DNA from: Enterobacter sp. Ag1 | GTDB taxonomy: Bacteria > Pseudomonadota > Gammaproteobacteria > Enterobacterales > Enterobacteriaceae | DNA: 32,436 nucleotides | Assembly: GCA_000277545.1 (NCBI GenBank) | Contig: AKXM01000021.1 | Coordinates: 1-32,436 of the forward strand | Direction of reading: 5' to 3' | In this document: positions 16,564 through 28,782 of the stretch, in pieces | How the letters are laid out: each line of letters begins with the position of its first letter | Numbering within the stretch: position 1 is the stretch's first letter | The notes under the pieces: generated by a model | The model's database searches: none | The model's input: the letters and a program-made list of their open reading frames with translations, nothing else | What the model was told of the DNA's origin: nothing | Translations under genes and position numbers: made by a program

Positions 16564-17895
16564 ATGGCAAAACAACCGGGATTAGATTTTCAAAGTGCTA
16601 AAGGCGGCCTCGGCGAGCTGAAACGCAGACTGATGTTTGTTATCGGTGCGCTGATTGTGTTTCGTATTGGCTCTTTTATTCCGATCCCTGGTATTGATGC
16701 CGCTGTACTTGCCAAACTGCTTGAGCAACAGCGAGGCACCATCATTGAGATGTTTAACATGTTCTCTGGTGGTGCTCTCAGCCGTGCTTCTATCTTCGCA
16801 CTGGGTATCATGCCGTACATTTCGGCATCGATCATCATTCAGCTGCTTACCGTGGTTCATCCCGCGTTGGCAGAGCTGAAGAAAGAAGGGGAATCTGGTC
16901 GTCGTAAGATTAGCCAGTACACCCGTTACGGCACTCTGGTGCTGGCAATATTCCAGTCAATCGGTATTGCTACCGGTTTACCGAATATGCCTGGTATGCA
17001 GGGCCTGGTGTTAAACCCAGGCTTTGCATTCTATTTCACCGCTGTTGTAAGTCTTGTCACCGGGACAATGTTCCTGATGTGGCTGGGCGAACAGATTACT
17101 GAACGTGGTATCGGTAACGGTATCTCAATCATAATCTTCGCGGGTATCGTTGCGGGACTTCCGCCGGCCATTGGCCATACCATCGAGCAAGCAAGGCAAG
17201 GCGACCTGCACTTCCTCCTGTTGCTGTTGGTTGCAGTATTAGTATTTGCAGTGACCTTCTTCGTTGTTTTTGTTGAGCGTGGCCAGCGCCGCATTGTGGT
17301 CAACTACGCTAAACGTCAACAGGGTCGTCGTGTCTATGCTGCGCAGAGCACACATTTACCGCTGAAAGTGAACATGGCCGGGGTTATCCCTGCGATCTTC
17401 GCCTCCAGTATTATTCTGTTCCCGGCGACCATCGCGTCATGGTTCGGGGGCGGTACCGGTTGGAACTGGCTGACAACAATTTCGCTGTATTTGCAGCCTG
17501 GGCAACCGCTTTATGTGTTACTCTATGCGTCTGCAATCATCTTCTTCTGTTTCTTCTACACGGCGTTGGTCTTCAACCCGCGTGAAACAGCAGATAACCT
17601 GAAGAAGTCCGGTGCATTTGTACCAGGAATTCGTCCGGGAGAACAAACGGCGAAGTATATCGATAAAGTAATGACCCGCCTGACTCTGGTTGGTGCGTTG
17701 TACATTACCTTTATCTGCCTAATCCCGGAGTTCATGCGCGATGCAATGAAAGTGCCGTTCTACTTCGGTGGGACCTCACTGCTGATCGTTGTTGTCGTTA
17801 TCATGGACTTTATGGCTCAAGTGCAAACTCTAATGATGTCAAGTCAGTACGAGTCTGCATTGAAGAAAGCGAACCTGAAAGGCTACGGCCGTTAA
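16564..17895 (+). CDS. secY: Protein translocase channel subunit SecY
   Basis: Central inner-membrane pore of the Sec translocon, with SecE and SecG; it passes unfolded proteins across or into the membrane, driven by SecA or the ribosome. The protein has 443 residues, the E. coli length, and ten hydrophobic segments. The plug region (about 60-75) follows TM1, and the large cytoplasmic loops contain [17 protein letters not shown] (about 240-256) and the C5 loop [13 protein letters not shown]. Cotranscribed in the spc operon after rplO; rpmJ follows. Confidence 0.98.
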   Translation: MAKQPGLDFQSAKGGLGELKRRLMFVIGALIVFRIGSFIPIPGIDAAVLAKLLEQQRGTIIEMFNMFSGGALSRASIFALGIMPYISASIIIQLLTVVHPALAELKKEGESGRRKISQYTRYGTLVLAIFQSIGIATGLPNMPGMQGLVLNPGFAFYFTAVVSLVTGTMFLMWLGEQITERGIGNGISIIIFAGIVAGLPPAIGHTIEQARQGDLHFLLLLLVAVLVFAVTFFVVFVERGQRRIVVNYAKRQQGRRVYAAQSTHLPLKVNMAGVIPAIFASSIILFPATIASWFGGGTGWNWLTTISLYLQPGQPLYVLLYASAIIFFCFFYTALVFNPRETADNLKKSGAFVPGIRPGEQTAKYIDKVMTRLTLVGALYITFICLIPEFMRDAMKVPFYFGGTSLLIVVVVIMDFMAQVQTLMMSSQYESALKKANLKGYGR

Positions 17896-18042
<147 letters not shown>

Positions 18043-18060
18043 TTATCTCGCATATTTTTC

Positions 18061-18089
18061 TTGCAAAGTTGGGTTGAGCTGGCTAGATT
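18061..18089 (+). promoter_or_regulatory. alpha operon promoter
   Basis: TTGCAA (18061-18066) and TAGATT (18084-18089) are 17 bp apart, starting only 19 bp after the rpmJ stop. The -10 box lies within an inverted repeat (18078-18096) that could act as a weak terminator for the spc message. The sequence is nearly that of E. coli. Confidence 0.75.
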
Positions 18090-18104
18090 AGCCAGCCAAT
18101 CTTT
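18078..18104 (+). terminator. Possible weak terminator/attenuator at the spc-alpha boundary
   Basis: GCTGGCTA (18078-18085) pairs with TAGCCAGC (18089-18096) around a three-base loop and is followed by AATCTTTT. The T tract is short, so termination is probably partial, which fits readthrough from spc into alpha. Confidence 0.5.
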
Positions 18105-18545
<441 letters not shown>

Positions 18546-18558
18546 TCGGGGTGATTGA

Positions 18559-18951
<393 letters not shown>

Positions 18952-18967
18952 CGCGTCCGTTTTCTAG

Positions 18968-19606
<639 letters not shown>

Positions 19607-19631
19607 AGCTTAGTACCAAAGAGAGGACACA

Positions 19632-20621
19632 ATGCAGGGTTCTGTGACAGAGTTTCTAAAACCACGCCTGGTAGATATCGAGCAAGTGAGTTCGACGCAC
19701 GCCAAGGTGACCCTTGAGCCGTTAGAGCGTGGCTTTGGCCATACTCTTGGTAACGCACTGCGCCGTATTCTGCTTTCGTCGATGCCGGGTTGCGCGGTGA
19801 CTGAGGTTGAGATTGATGGTGTACTGCACGAGTACAGCACCAAAGAAGGCGTTCAGGAAGATATCCTGGAAATCCTGCTCAACCTGAAAGGGCTGGCGGT
19901 AAGAGTTCAAGGTAAAGATGAAGTTATCCTTACCCTGAATAAATCTGGCATTGGCCCTGTGACCGCAGCCGATATCACCCATGATGGTGATGTCGAAATC
20001 GTCAAGCCGCAGCATGTGATCTGCCACCTGACCGATGAGAACGCTGCTATTAGCATGCGTATCAAAGTTCAGCGCGGTCGCGGTTATGTGCCGGCTTCTA
20101 CCCGAATTCATTCGGAAGAAGATGAGCGCCCAATCGGCCGTCTGCTGGTCGACGCCTGCTACAGCCCTGTAGAGCGTATTGCCTACAATGTTGAAGCCGC
20201 GCGTGTAGAACAGCGTACCGACCTGGACAAGCTGGTCATCGAAATGGAAACCAACGGCACAATCGATCCTGAAGAGGCGATTCGTCGTGCGGCGACCATT
20301 CTGGCAGAACAACTTGAAGCTTTCGTTGACCTACGTGATGTACGTCAGCCGGAAGTTAAAGAAGAGAAACCAGAATTCGATCCGATCTTGCTGCGCCCTG
20401 TTGACGATCTGGAATTGACTGTCCGCTCTGCTAACTGCCTCAAGGCAGAAGCTATCCACTATATCGGTGATCTGGTACAGCGTACCGAGGTTGAGCTGCT
20501 CAAAACGCCTAACCTGGGTAAAAAATCTCTTACTGAGATTAAAGACGTGCTGGCTTCTCGTGGTTTGTCTCTGGGCATGCGCCTGGAAAACTGGCCACCA
20601 GCAAGCATTGCTGACGAGTAA
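19632..20621 (+). CDS. rpoA: DNA-directed RNA polymerase subunit alpha
   Basis: Alpha subunit whose dimer nucleates RNA polymerase assembly and whose C-terminal domain binds UP elements and activators. It has 329 residues: N-terminal domain about 1-235, a flexible acidic linker, and the C-terminal domain about 249-329. The DNA-binding stretch [13 protein letters not shown], which contains the equivalent of Arg265 and Asn268, is conserved. Cotranscribed between rpsD and rplQ, linking polymerase and ribosome supply. The UP-element-rich rrn promoter at 31661 is an expected target. Confidence 0.98.
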
Positions 20622-20637
20622 CCGGATCACAGGTTAA

Positions 20638-21048
<411 letters not shown>

Positions 21049-21063
21049 TCTGTAGTAACGTAG

Positions 21064-21089
21064 AAAAACCGGGCTTGCCCGGTTTTTTT
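21064..21089 (+). terminator. alpha operon terminator
   Basis: The arms 21064-21074 (AAAAACCGGGC) and 21077-21087 form a perfect 11-bp stem with a very short loop, running into seven T residues. It lies 15 bp after the rplQ stop. Confidence 0.92.
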
Positions 21090-21158
21090 ATATCCAGAAT
21101 ATCCCCTTCTCTCTATTCCCCGTATTCTTGTATTACTCCCGATAATTTTGAGGTCGCT

Positions 21159-21530
21159 ATGTGGTTGCTTGATCAATGGGCAGAACGGCATATTCTTGAT
21201 GCGCAGCGAAACGGAGAGTTCGAGGGGCTAGTCGGTAGCGGTGAGCCTATATTGCTCGACGATGACAGTCATGTTCCTCCCGAGCTCCGTGCCGGATACC
21301 GTCTGCTAAAAAATGCAGGTTGCTTGCCGGCAGAGATGCAGCAGCGGAAGGATGCCATTGAGCTGGTTGATCTGCTAAAAACGGTGCATATTCAGAGCGA
21401 GGAATATCAGGCGATCGGTAAAAAGCTCGCACTGCTTGAGCTTAAGCTCCGACAGGCGGGTATAAACACCGACTTCTTACGTGGTGAGTATGCCGTAAAA
21501 TTGATGCAGCATATCGATGAGGAAAGGTGA
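21159..21530 (+). CDS. yhdN: DUF1992 protein YhdN
   Basis: Conserved protein of unknown function. It has 123 residues beginning MWLLDQWAERHILDAQRNGEF. The family (DUF1992) resembles the conserved region of DnaJ-homologue DNAJC28 and is mostly helical. Visible family segments are GEFEGLVGSGEPILLDDDSHVPPELRAGY (about 20-48) and the C-terminal helical region with LLELKLRQAGI. I chose the ATG at 21159, preceded by GAGG; the frame is open further left but that part is Ser/Pro-rich and lies in the gap after the alpha terminator. It overlaps zntR by one base, so the two are coupled. Same order as E. coli. Confidence 0.9.
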   Translation: MWLLDQWAERHILDAQRNGEFEGLVGSGEPILLDDDSHVPPELRAGYRLLKNAGCLPAEMQQRKDAIELVDLLKTVHIQSEEYQAIGKKLALLELKLRQAGINTDFLRGEYAVKLMQHIDEER

Positions 21531-21946
21531 TGTTTCGTATAGGTGAACTGGCAAAACTGGCGGATGTGACGCCGGATACTATTCGTTACTACGAAAAGCA
21601 AAACATGATGGATCACGAAGTGCGAACTGAAGGTGGTTTTCGCCTGTATAGCGACAGCGATCTTCAGCGTCTTAAATTCATTCGTTACGCTAAGCAACTT
21701 GGTTTCACGCTTGAGGCCATCCGGGAGCTTTTATCGATCCGTATCGATCCTGAGCATCATACTTGCCAGGAATCGAAAGGGATTGTGCAGAGCCGGTTGA
21801 GTGAGGTTGAGTCTAAAATCAAAGAATTGCAGAATATGCGGCGCTCGCTGCAGCGTCTGAATGATGCTTGTTGTGGCAGTGCACACAGTAGCGTTTATTG
21901 TTCTATCCTTGAAGCGCTGGAACAGGGAGCAAGCAGCAAAAAATAG
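21530..21946 (+). CDS. zntR: Zn(II)-responsive MerR-type regulator ZntR
   Basis: MerR-family activator that, when bound to zinc, untwists the long-spacer promoter of the zinc-export ATPase gene zntA (not in this window). It has 138 residues. The N-terminal winged helix (MFRIGELAKLADVTPDTIRYYE) is followed by a dimerisation coiled coil. The zinc-binding residues known from E. coli, Cys79, Cys114, Cys115, His119 and Cys124, all align (HTCQ, DACCGSAHSSVYC). The start is the ATG at 21530 sharing a base with the yhdN stop (TGATG); an in-frame GTG at 21527 would add one residue. Confidence 0.96.
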   Translation: MFRIGELAKLADVTPDTIRYYEKQNMMDHEVRTEGGFRLYSDSDLQRLKFIRYAKQLGFTLEAIRELLSIRIDPEHHTCQESKGIVQSRLSEVESKIKELQNMRRSLQRLNDACCGSAHSSVYCSILEALEQGASSKK

Positions 21947-22011
21947 CCGCTTGATCTTTTACAGGCTCAGGCATAGACTCGCGGCGATCGTTTAACCCAT
22001 CTGGAGTAACT

Positions 22012-22296
22012 ATGAGCACCAAATATCGCCATCAAAAAGGGCAAATTAAAGATAACGCCATTGAAGCGCTATTACATGACCCACTGTTCAGGCAAAGAGT
22101 TGAGAAGAATAAGAAAGGGAAAGGCAGTTATCAGAGAAATGAGAAACACGGCAAGAGAGGTAACTGGGAGGCCAGTGGCAAACAAGCAATTCGCTTTTTT
22201 ACCACTGGCTTTCTGCTTTTAATAACCAGTACTAATTCCGTTGGTTCTGCTCTTTCAGCAGGTCACGAATCTCGCTCAGCAGAACTTCCTCTTTAG
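22012..22296 (+). CDS. arfA: Alternative ribosome-rescue factor ArfA
   Basis: Rescues ribosomes stalled on non-stop mRNA by recruiting RF2, as a backup for tmRNA. The active part is conserved: [18 protein letters not shown] near the N-terminus and the basic segment KNKKGKGSY (about 33-41), then GNWEASGK. In E. coli the message itself lacks a stop because it is terminated or cut by RNase III in an internal hairpin, so ArfA accumulates only when tmRNA fails. The same device is seen here: a hairpin at 22171-22209 covers codons 54-66. The nominal frame is 94 residues, longer than the 72 of E. coli. Its last 65 bases overlap the mscL 3' end in antisense. Confidence 0.93.
   Translation: MSTKYRHQKGQIKDNAIEALLHDPLFRQRVEKNKKGKGSYQRNEKHGKRGNWEASGKQAIRFFTTGFLLLITSTNSVGSALSAGHESRSAELPL
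22171..22209 (+). promoter_or_regulatory. Hairpin inside arfA (non-stop mRNA generator/terminator)
   Basis: GCCAGTGG (22171-22178) pairs with CCACTGGC (22202-22209); an inner AAGC/GCTT stem extends it. A run of T lies in the descending side. It is the likely site where arfA mRNA is cut by RNase III or terminated, yielding a truncated, tmRNA-tagged ArfA of roughly 54-60 codons. Confidence 0.8.
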
Positions 22297-22645
22297 ACGG
22301 TGCCGGAGGTGCGGCAGGCTCTTCCGCTTTTTTACGATTCAGTTTATTGATCACTTTGATGGCCATGAAGATGGCAAACGCGACAATCACGAAGTCAAAA
22401 ATATTCTGAATAAATACGCCGTAGTGCATAACTACCGCAGGAACATCACCCTGGGCATCACGCAATGTTAAAGCAAACTGTTTAAAATCAACGCCACCAA
22501 TCAGCAAACCCAGTGGTGGCATAATAATATCCGCTACCAGCGAGGAAACAATCTTCCCGAATGCTGCGCCAATAATCACACCCACTGCCAAATCAACAAC
22601 GTTCCCGCGCATCGCGAATTCGCGAAACTCTTTTAAAATACTCAT
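22232..22645 (-). CDS. mscL: Large-conductance mechanosensitive channel MscL
   Basis: Inner-membrane pentameric channel that opens under high membrane tension and saves cells from hypo-osmotic shock. It has 137 residues. Order: amphipathic N-terminal helix ([16 protein letters not shown]), TM1 with the gate glycines ([14 protein letters not shown]), periplasmic loop, TM2 (about 75-97, [17 protein letters not shown]) and a charged C-terminal helix bundle ([16 protein letters not shown]). The ATG at 22645 is preceded by AGGAGAG on the minus strand; the frame upstream has no homology. It is convergent with arfA and lies downstream of the trkA terminator, so it has its own promoter. Confidence 0.96.
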   Translation of the reverse strand: MSILKEFREFAMRGNVVDLAVGVIIGAAFGKIVSSLVADIIMPPLGLLIGGVDFKQFALTLRDAQGDVPAVVMHYGVFIQNIFDFVIVAFAIFMAIKVINKLNRKKAEEPAAPPAPSKEEVLLSEIRDLLKEQNQRN

Positions 22646-22769
22646 TAATCTCTCCTTGTGCCGGCTGACAGTAATAATTCTAACAAAGGTTATCTTAATT
22701 TCCATTGCTACAAGAAATAAGAATTTTTTGTTAATTCCATAATTTTAAAATGGTTTTTGTATGAAGAAA

Positions 22770-22794
22770 CAGAGCAGAAAATATTTCTGCTCTG
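22770..22794 (-). terminator. trkA operon terminator
   Basis: The arms 22770-22780 and 22784-22794 (CAGAGCAGAAA and complement) form a perfect 11-bp stem seven bases beyond the trkA stop. Read on the minus strand it is followed by TTTCTTC. It separates trkA from mscL. Confidence 0.8.
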
Positions 22795-22800
22795 TTGAGT

Positions 22801-24177
22801 TTAGAGGAAGAATGGGCTTGGTTGGAACAGGCGTTCGACATCGCTGACAAATTTCTTATCCGTTAAGAACATAATGACGTGATCGCCCTGTTCTATACGT
22901 AGGTTGTCGTTGGCAATCATCACATCATTGCCACGTACAACCGCACCAATGATCGTGCCAGGCGGCAGTTTAATCTCATCGATGACTCGACCCACAACGC
23001 GAGAGGTGCTTTCATCTCCATGAGCCACCGCCTCAATGGCTTCTGCAACGCCACGGCGAAGAGATGAAACGCCAACAATATCGGCTTTACGCACATGTCC
23101 GAGCAGAGCAGAAATGGTTGCCTGCTGAGGTGAAATCGCAATATCAATCACGCTCCCCTGCACTAAATCGACATAGGCATTACGCTGTATGAGGACCATG
23201 ACTTTTTTGGCGCCCATTCGCTTAGCCAGCATGGCCGACATGATGTTAGCTTCATCATCGTTGGTGACCGCAATAAAGAGATCAACCTGATCGATATGTT
23301 CCTCTGCTAACAGTTCCTGATCTGAGGCGTCACCATAAAATACGATGGTATTTTGCAGCATTTCTGCAAGTTCAGAAGCTCGCTGCTGATCGCGCTCGAT
23401 CAGTTTTACGCTGTAATCTTTCTCGAGACGATGTGCTAAACCTGCGCCGATATTACCGCCTCCCACCAGCATGATGCGCTTGTAAGGTTTTTCGAGGCGC
23501 TGAAGTTCGCTCATTACCGCACGGATATTTTGTGAAGCGGCAATAAAGAAGACCTCATCACCGGCTTCAACAATGGTTGAACCCTGCGGGCGAATAGGGC
23601 GGTCGTGACGGAAAATGGCTGCGACACGAGTATCGATGTGCGGCATATGTTCGCGCATGGTGGAAAGTGCATTACCCACCAGAGGACCACCATAGTAGGC
23701 TTTTACTACTGCCAGGCTAACTTTCCCTTCGGCAAAATTCACGACCTGAAGTGCCCCCGGGTACTCAATCAGGCGGTAAATATTGTCGATAACCAACTGC
23801 TCAGGAGCAATCAGGTGATCGATGGGAACGGCTTCTGCATTGAACAGTTTTTCTGCATCGCGAACATAATCGGGGGCTCGAATGCGGGCAATTCTATTAG
23901 GCGTATTAAACAGAGAATAAGCGACCTGACATGCGATCATGTTCGTTTCGTCAGAGCTGGTGACTGCGACCAGCATGTCTGCGTCATCGGCCCCTGCTTC
24001 ACGAAGTACGCGGGGATGAGAGCCGTGGCCCTGGACTACGCGGAGGTCAAACTTGTCCTGCAGGCTGCGCAGGCGGGCCTGGTTAGTATCGACGACGGTA
24101 ATATCGTTGTTTTCACCGACCAGATTTTCTGCCAGAGTGCCGCCGACCTGGCCCGCACCCAGAATGATTATTTTCAT
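22801..24177 (-). CDS. trkA: Trk potassium uptake regulatory subunit TrkA
   Basis: Peripheral NAD(H)-binding protein required for activity of the TrkH/TrkG potassium channels. It has 458 residues, the E. coli length, with two tandem RCK modules. The first Rossmann motif is [13 protein letters not shown] (about 7-19) and the second [14 protein letters not shown] (about 239-252); each is followed by a TrkA_C domain. It is the last gene of the def-fmt-rsmB-trkA order, 49 bp after rsmB. Confidence 0.96.
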   Translation of the reverse strand: MKIIILGAGQVGGTLAENLVGENNDITVVDTNQARLRSLQDKFDLRVVQGHGSHPRVLREAGADDADMLVAVTSSDETNMIACQVAYSLFNTPNRIARIRAPDYVRDAEKLFNAEAVPIDHLIAPEQLVIDNIYRLIEYPGALQVVNFAEGKVSLAVVKAYYGGPLVGNALSTMREHMPHIDTRVAAIFRHDRPIRPQGSTIVEAGDEVFFIAASQNIRAVMSELQRLEKPYKRIMLVGGGNIGAGLAHRLEKDYSVKLIERDQQRASELAEMLQNTIVFYGDASDQELLAEEHIDQVDLFIAVTNDDEANIMSAMLAKRMGAKKVMVLIQRNAYVDLVQGSVIDIAISPQQATISALLGHVRKADIVGVSSLRRGVAEAIEAVAHGDESTSRVVGRVIDEIKLPPGTIIGAVVRGNDVMIANDNLRIEQGDHVIMFLTDKKFVSDVERLFQPSPFFL

Positions 24178-24226
24178 CGTTTATCGCTTCACGAGTGATG
24201 AAACTTATGACTCACCCTGTAGGGAG

Positions 24227-25516
24227 TCAGCTCTTAATTAGCTTAGCGTAATAGAAGCCGTCACCGTCGTCTGCTGCAGGCAGATTTTGAATGCCCGGAG
24301 CCTTATTGTCACCGGTTTCTACCAGTTTGGCATCGGCATGACGCGCCAGAAACGCGCTCACCTGATCCTTATTCTCGTCCGGGAGAATAGAACAAGTGGC
24401 ATAGACAAGCGTCCCGCCGGTTTTAAGGTGAGGCCAGATAGCATCCAGAATCTCTTTCTGCAAAGCAGCGAGTTCTGCGATATCCCTGTCGCGACGCAGC
24501 CATTTGATGTCTGGATGGCGACGAATAACGCCGGTTGCTGAGCATGGTGCATCAAGCAAAATACGGTCAAACTTAGTTTCGCCACACCACTGAGCAGGGA
24601 AACGGCCGTCTCCCTGTTTTACTTCTGCTTTCATGCCAAGGCGTTCAAGATTTTCATGCACGCGTTTCAGGCGCTGGGTGTCAACGTCGACGGCCATCAC
24701 TTTTGCATTCGGGGCCGCTTCCAGAATATGCGTTGTCTTACCGCCCGGTGCTGCACAAAGATCCAGAATAGTTTCACCGTTTTGCGGATCTAAAAGATCG
24801 ACGCTGCCCTGAGCTGAAGCATCCTGCACGGTCACCCAGCCTTGCTCAAAACCAGGTAATGCCTGAACGGGGGCGGGTGAATCAAGGCGAACAGCATCCT
24901 GGTATTTGGGATGTATATGGCCTTCCAGACCAGCCTCAGCCAGCAAAGCCATCCATGCTTCACGCGTATGGTGCTGGCGATTTACGCGCAGCCACATTGG
25001 AGGGCGCTGGTTATTAGCATCGACAATGGATTCCCAGCAGTCCGGGTAAGCTTTTTTCAAACGCTGCAGCAGCCAGGCCGGGTGCAGAAAACGGCTTTCA
25101 TGCTTAGCAGCTTCTGCCATCAGGTTTTCTTGCTGGCGCTGGAACTGACGTAGTACGCCATTGATTAAGCCCTTAAAAGCCTGGCGCTTAATCGCGATAG
25201 CACCTTCAACGGTTTCAGCCAGCGCAGCATGCGCAGGAATACGGGTATACAGAAGCTGATAGATGCCGACCATAATTAAGTAATGGATTGTACGCTGCTT
25301 TCCGGTCATCGGGCGTGACATGAGTTTGCCAACCAGCCAGTCCAGCTGCGGAAGGGTACGCAGCACGCCGAAGCACAGCTCCTGCAGCAGGGCTCTGTCT
25401 TTATCAGACACTTTCTGCTGTACCCCAGGCAGTACATTACTTAATGATTGTCCTTGCTCGACAACTTGTTCAATTGTTTGGGCAGCCAGGCTGCGAAGAT
25501 TCAGTGTTTTTTTCAT
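24227..25516 (-). CDS. rsmB: 16S rRNA m5C967 methyltransferase RsmB
   Basis: S-adenosylmethionine-dependent enzyme (also called Fmu/SunL) that makes m5C967 in 16S rRNA. It has 429 residues. The N-terminal NusB-like RNA-binding domain (about 1-140) is followed by the methyltransferase domain with the SAM motif [11 protein letters not shown] (253-263), the DAPCS motif (Cys325) and the catalytic nucleophile Cys375 in YATCS. All these positions match E. coli. Located 73 bp after fmt in the def-fmt-rsmB-trkA cluster; its substrate, 16S rRNA, is encoded at the right end of the window. Confidence 0.96.
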   Translation of the reverse strand: MKKTLNLRSLAAQTIEQVVEQGQSLSNVLPGVQQKVSDKDRALLQELCFGVLRTLPQLDWLVGKLMSRPMTGKQRTIHYLIMVGIYQLLYTRIPAHAALAETVEGAIAIKRQAFKGLINGVLRQFQRQQENLMAEAAKHESRFLHPAWLLQRLKKAYPDCWESIVDANNQRPPMWLRVNRQHHTREAWMALLAEAGLEGHIHPKYQDAVRLDSPAPVQALPGFEQGWVTVQDASAQGSVDLLDPQNGETILDLCAAPGGKTTHILEAAPNAKVMAVDVDTQRLKRVHENLERLGMKAEVKQGDGRFPAQWCGETKFDRILLDAPCSATGVIRRHPDIKWLRRDRDIAELAALQKEILDAIWPHLKTGGTLVYATCSILPDENKDQVSAFLARHADAKLVETGDNKAPGIQNLPAADDGDGFYYAKLIKS

Positions 25517-25589
25517 TATCGTGCTCTGGTTTTTCCAGCGCTATAAACAAAAATGCCCAGGTTACCCTGGGCGTATAAATGCGGCTTTA

Positions 25590-26537
25590 TCAGGAGAGGA
25601 CTGTACCAGGTTCAAACCATTCACGGCGTGAGTTCAGCAGGTCCTGCGCTTTCATGGCTTTTTTACCTGCAGGCTGCAGTTCTTCAAGATTCAGAATGCC
25701 CTCGGCGGTCGCAACCTGGATGCCTTGTTTACTGGTGGCCAGAATGGTGCCCGGTGCTGAATTTGTCTGGGTGTTGATCGCCGACGCGCGCCAGACTTTT
25801 AGCGGCTGCCCATCGATTTCTAGCCAGCTCATTGGCCATGGGTTAAAAGCACGGATACAGCGTTCCAGTTGAACGGCAGAAAGGTTCCAGTTGATGCGGG
25901 CTTCTTCTTTGCTGAGTTTCTCAGCATAGGTCACCAGCGCTTCGTCTTGAACCTCCGGCGTAGCGGTACCGTTGGCTAGCTGTTCCAGCGTGTCCAGAAG
26001 GCCTTTAGGACCCAGCCCTGCTAGCTTATCGTAGAGGGTTCCGCTGGTGTCTTCTGCCTCAATCGGACAAGAGAGTTTATACAGCATGTCGCCGGTATCG
26101 AGGCCGATATCCATTTGCATAATGGTGACGCCAGTTTCAGTATCCCCGGCCCACAAAGAACGTTGGATCGGTGCCGCACCACGCCAGCGTGGCAGCAGTG
26201 AACCATGAACATTTACGCAGCCCAGGCGAGGCATATCGAGTACCGGCTGAGGCAAAATCAGGCCATATGCAACCACCACCATAACATCGGCGTTGAGGTC
26301 GGCAATCAACTGCTGATTTTCCGCTTTACGCAGCGTAGCCGGCTGAAAGACAGGAATGCCTTTCTCTTCTGCCAGCACTTTTACCGGGCCTGGCATGAGT
26401 TTTTTGCCGCGGCCTGCCGGACGATCTGGTTGGGTAAATACACCAACGACCTGGTGCTGAGAAGACAACAGCGCGTCAAGGTGACGCGCTGCGAAGTCTG
26501 GGGTTCCGGCAAAAATAATACGCAGAGAATCTGACAC
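25590..26537 (-). CDS. fmt: Methionyl-tRNA formyltransferase
   Basis: Formylates the methionine on initiator tRNA using 10-formyl-tetrahydrofolate, allowing initiation with fMet. It has 315 residues. The catalytic residues Asn109, His111 and Asp147 are present in [18 protein letters not shown] and GLDTGDM; the C-terminal tRNA-binding OB-like domain follows. It is 14 bp downstream of def, whose product later removes the formyl group, a classic functional pair. Confidence 0.97.
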   Translation of the reverse strand: MSDSLRIIFAGTPDFAARHLDALLSSQHQVVGVFTQPDRPAGRGKKLMPGPVKVLAEEKGIPVFQPATLRKAENQQLIADLNADVMVVVAYGLILPQPVLDMPRLGCVNVHGSLLPRWRGAAPIQRSLWAGDTETGVTIMQMDIGLDTGDMLYKLSCPIEAEDTSGTLYDKLAGLGPKGLLDTLEQLANGTATPEVQDEALVTYAEKLSKEEARINWNLSAVQLERCIRAFNPWPMSWLEIDGQPLKVWRASAINTQTNSAPGTILATSKQGIQVATAEGILNLEELQPAGKKAMKAQDLLNSRREWFEPGTVLS

Positions 26538-26551
26538 GTTGTTTGTTGTCC

Positions 26552-27061
26552 TTAAGCTTTCGCTTTCAAACGGTCGAGTTTTTCAACTTTCTGGCGAATA
26601 CGTTGCTGTTTCAGCGGCGACAGATAATCGATAAACAGTTTACCGACCAGATGATCCATTTCGTGCTGGATACAAATCGCCAGCAGGCCATCTGCTTCCA
26701 GTTCAAAGGCTTTACCGTCACGATCCAGCGCGCGAATTTTCACTTTTTCTGCACGAGGTACCAGCGCACGCTGTTCAGGGATGGACAGGCAACCTTCTTC
26801 AATACCGGTCTCACCGCTTTTTTCCAGCAGTTCCGGGTTAATCAGTACCAACTGTTCGTCACGGTTCTCGGATACATCAATCACGATGATGCGTTGGTGA
26901 ATATCTACCTGCGTAGCCGCCAGGCCAATGCCTTCTTCGGCGTACATAGTATCGAACATATCATCAACGATACGCTGAATGTCCGCATTCACTTCTTCAA
27001 CCGGTTTAGCGACTTTGCGAAGGCGCTCGTCGGGAATATGTAATACTTGCAAAAATGCCAT
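26552..27061 (-). CDS. def: Peptide deformylase
   Basis: Metal-dependent enzyme that removes the N-formyl group from nascent proteins at the ribosome exit. It has 169 residues. The three family motifs are intact: GIGLAATQ (44-51), EGCLS (89-93, metal ligand Cys91) and QHEMDH (132-137, His133, Glu134 and His137). First gene of the minus-strand cluster; the 128-bp gap to dprA holds the divergent promoters. Confidence 0.97.
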   Translation of the reverse strand: MAFLQVLHIPDERLRKVAKPVEEVNADIQRIVDDMFDTMYAEEGIGLAATQVDIHQRIIVIDVSENRDEQLVLINPELLEKSGETGIEEGCLSIPEQRALVPRAEKVKIRALDRDGKAFELEADGLLAICIQHEMDHLVGKLFIDYLSPLKQQRIRQKVEKLDRLKAKA

Positions 27062-27189
27062 AAATTTCCAGAGCTGTGTTCAGTAGTAGAAAGGATTATT
27101 CCCTCTATTCTAGACATTTCCCCGGCTGATTGACAGCATCAGTGACCAATCGCAAGGATTGCTTTGATGGCCTGTGGCAGGGGGATTGA

Positions 27190-28314
27190 GTGCAGATAAT
27201 GGAGATTTGGCTACGTCTTATGGCTGTTAAGGGGCTGAGTGGGGATAAGTTCCTAAAAATAGCCCACTTCCTGGAACGATGCCCAAGGGTAGAAAGGGAG
27301 AGTCTGCTCGCGGCGGGATTAAATGCCCGAGAATGTGCATTATTTACTGCATTTAATGAGCGTCAGCTTGAAGCGAGTCTTCTCTGGCTCGATAAGCCAA
27401 GTCACCATCTGCTGACGGCGGAAGACGCCCTTTATCCTGAGCAGCTCAGAGCCATAAATGATTATCCTGCCGCTCTGTTTGTTGCCGGTGAACCTTCACT
27501 ACTCAGCCAGAACCAGATTGCAGTTGTCGGTAGTCGCAACCTGTCAGATTACGGCGAGCGCTTTTGCCGGCAGTTCTGCGAAGCGCTTGCACAGTCTGGA
27601 CTGGTGATAACCAGCGGGTTGGCATTGGGCATTGATGGGGTGGCGCACCGTGCGGCACTGAGAGTCAAGGGCAAAACCATTGCTGTGTTGGGGAATGGAT
27701 TAGGCAGCGTTCATCCTAAACGTCATGCGATGTTAGCCCGGCAAATTCTCGAGCAAGAAGGGGCAGTGCTATCCGAGTTTCCCCTTTCCTGTACGCCCTG
27801 GCCCTCGAACTTTCCGTGGCGTAATCGTGTCATTAGTGGGCTGAGTAGAGCCGTTTTTGTCGTAGAAGCCGGTGAACGAAGTGGATCCCTGGTGACTGCC
27901 CGCTATGCCGTTGAACAGGGAAGAGAGGTATTTGCTCTGCCCGGTACGGTAGGAAGTCCTGGGAGCGATGGCCCGCACTGGCTTATTCAGCAAGGGGCTA
28001 ATCTAGTACGAAGTCCGCAGGATATCCTTGATTATCTCGCCTCTGAACTCCATTGGCTTCCCGCTTCGCACAATGTGTCAATATATTCGCCAAATCAACA
28101 GGACGGCGCATTGCCATTTCCCCATCTGTTGGCTAACGTAGGAGATGAGGTTACACCTGTTGACGTCGTCGCTGAACGTGCCGGCCAACCTGTGCCAGAG
28201 ACGGTAGCTCAGTTACTCGAACTGGAGTTAGCAGGATGGATCGCAGCTGTACCCGGCGGCTATGTCCGATTGAGGAGGGCATGCCATGTTCGACGTACTA
28301 ATGTACTTATTTGA
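27190..28314 (+). CDS. dprA: DNA-processing protein DprA (Smf)
   Basis: Single-stranded-DNA-binding protein that loads RecA during natural transformation in competent bacteria; its role in enterobacteria is unclear. It has 374 residues. A SAM-like N-terminal region precedes the Rossmann-like DprA domain with [32 protein letters not shown] and [16 protein letters not shown], then a C-terminal winged helix (about 305-365). The GTG at 27190 fits: AGGGGGA lies four bases upstream, and the four residues before EIW match the E. coli N-terminus; an ATG at 27199 would shorten it by three. Its 3' end overlaps smg by 29 bases. Confidence 0.94.
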   Translation: MQIMEIWLRLMAVKGLSGDKFLKIAHFLERCPRVERESLLAAGLNARECALFTAFNERQLEASLLWLDKPSHHLLTAEDALYPEQLRAINDYPAALFVAGEPSLLSQNQIAVVGSRNLSDYGERFCRQFCEALAQSGLVITSGLALGIDGVAHRAALRVKGKTIAVLGNGLGSVHPKRHAMLARQILEQEGAVLSEFPLSCTPWPSNFPWRNRVISGLSRAVFVVEAGERSGSLVTARYAVEQGREVFALPGTVGSPGSDGPHWLIQQGANLVRSPQDILDYLASELHWLPASHNVSIYSPNQQDGALPFPHLLANVGDEVTPVDVVAERAGQPVPETVAQLLELELAGWIAAVPGGYVRLRRACHVRRTNVLI

Positions 28315-28759
28315 AACCTACATCCACAGCGAAGCAGAAATGCGCGTTGATCAGGATAAGCTGACGAGCGATCTCACCGACGCTGGTTTTGATCGTGAGG
28401 ACATTTTTAACGCATTAGTGTGGCTTGAAAAGCTGGCCGACTATCAGGATGGTTTGACCGAACCGATGCAGCTTGCTGCCGATCCTCTCTCTATGCGTAT
28501 TTTTACCGCAGAAGAGAGCCAGCGGCTTGATGCAGACTGTCGGGGCTTTTTACTGTTCCTTGAACAGATTCAGGTGTTAAATCTCGAAACCCGCGAAATG
28601 GTGATTGAGCGCGTGCTGGCGCTCGACACAGCAGAATTCGAACTGGAAGATCTGAAGTGGGTTGTACTGATGGTGCTGTTCAACATTCCGGGGTGTGAAA
28701 ACGCCTACCAGCAAATGGAAGAATTACTCTTCGAGGCAAATGAAGGTATGCTGCACTAA
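28286..28759 (+). CDS. smg: DUF494 protein Smg
   Basis: Small acidic protein of unknown function, 157 residues, beginning [23 protein letters not shown]. It is a member of the Smg (DUF494) family, nearly always next to dprA. It has no recognisable catalytic motif; it looks entirely helical with a high Glu/Asp content. Its start lies inside the end of dprA in another frame, so expression is coupled. Confidence 0.92.
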   Translation: MFDVLMYLFETYIHSEAEMRVDQDKLTSDLTDAGFDREDIFNALVWLEKLADYQDGLTEPMQLAADPLSMRIFTAEESQRLDADCRGFLLFLEQIQVLNLETREMVIERVLALDTAEFELEDLKWVVLMVLFNIPGCENAYQQMEELLFEANEGMLH

Positions 28760-28782
28760 ATTAAGTTGCAGCATGAGATGTT

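Noticed and set aside
22241..22471. Plus-strand ORF opposite mscL
   Set aside because: Antisense shadow of a clear mscL gene with no family resemblance.
27190..28314. Sign of a natural competence island because of dprA
   Set aside because: dprA is in its usual chromosomal place with smg and yrdD; no other competence genes are here apart from the unrelated short prepilin peptidase.
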